64,000 bases of DNA from NCBI GenBank assembly GCA_947166705.1, contig CAMVFE010000007.1, forward strand, positions 1 to 64,000, read 5' to 3'. The DNA is from an uncultured Clostridia bacterium (lineage in GTDB: Bacteria > Bacillota > Clostridia > Christensenellales > Aristaeellaceae). The notes under the pieces were generated by a model, which saw only the letters and a list, made by a program, of their open reading frames with translations, was not told where the DNA came from and searched no databases. This document shows positions 63,682-64,000 of this stretch, piece after piece (the stretch's first letter is position 1; the number at the start of each line of letters is the position of its first letter). The translations under genes were made by a program, and so were the position numbers.

Positions 63682-64000
63682 ATGAGCGAAAAAAAGCCCG
63701 GACTGAACCAGAGCGCCGGCAAGACGATCCTGGAGATCAGGGACCTGGACATCAGCTTTAAAACCAACGCGGGGACGATCCACGCGATCCGCGGCGTCAA
63801 CCTGGACCTGTGCAAGGGTGAAACGGTGGCCATCGTGGGGGAGAGCGGCAGCGGAAAATCCGTGACCATGAAGGCGGTGATGGGCCTGCTGGACAGCAAC
63901 GCCTCCGTGAACAGCGGGGAGATCCTCTATACCTATCCGGACGCCTCGGGCCGGGAAGTCACGGTGGACCTGCTGAAAATGCCGAAAAAGCAGCTCCGGC
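63682..64000 (+). CDS. peptide ABC transporter ATP-binding protein (OppD-like), truncated by window end
   Basis: MSEKKPGLNQSAGKTILEIRDLDISFKTNAGTIHAIRGVNLDLCKGETVAIVGESGSGKSVTMKAVMGLL (Walker A). Confidence 0.92.
   Translation, partial: MSEKKPGLNQSAGKTILEIRDLDISFKTNAGTIHAIRGVNLDLCKGETVAIVGESGSGKSVTMKAVMGLLDSNASVNSGEILYTYPDASGREVTVDLLKMPKKQLR

Noticed and set aside
1-64000. CRISPR arrays, tRNA and rRNA genes
   Set aside because: None recognised by eye; tRNAs should still be checked with tRNAscan-SE since a tRNA attachment site could have been missed.

Overview
64 kb bacterial window, probably a Clostridia-type Firmicute (inferred from gene content only; no taxonomic search was possible). By eye it is a compositional mosaic. 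(i) 0-3.1 kb holds two overlapping large serine recombinases plus a small SHOCT-like ORF. (ii) About 3.2-23.9 kb is visibly AT-rich and entirely on the minus strand. It is dominated by one tightly packed run of about 13 genes encoding a divergent Pel-like exopolysaccharide system: PelF-like GT4, a PelG-like protein fused to a DUF4832/4874-like domain, a DUF2194/deacetylase-like protein, a PelE-like protein, and an SDR-PelD-like membrane protein with no GAF/GGDEF c-di-GMP receptor. Embedded in it are a PaaK-type CoA ligase, two acyltransferase-3-like proteins, an alpha/beta hydrolase lipoprotein, a peptidoglycan-binding repeat protein and an SLC13-type transporter. (iii) From about 24 kb to the end the sequence is GC-rich and housekeeping/accessory: phosphodiester glycosidases, an LRR-PIG-L fusion, three consecutive c-di-GMP proteins (one with an apparent frameshift), glgA, LysR, a sugar ABC importer with AraC, radA, CapA, a TPM-domain protein, pfkA, MATE, ppk, a SpoIID-like protein, rarA and a peptide ABC transporter cut by the window end. 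The best candidate for an undescribed system is the 3.3-20.8 kb Pel-like operon with its acyl-modification module and apparently c-di-GMP-independent PelD. No rRNA, tRNA or CRISPR array was recognised.
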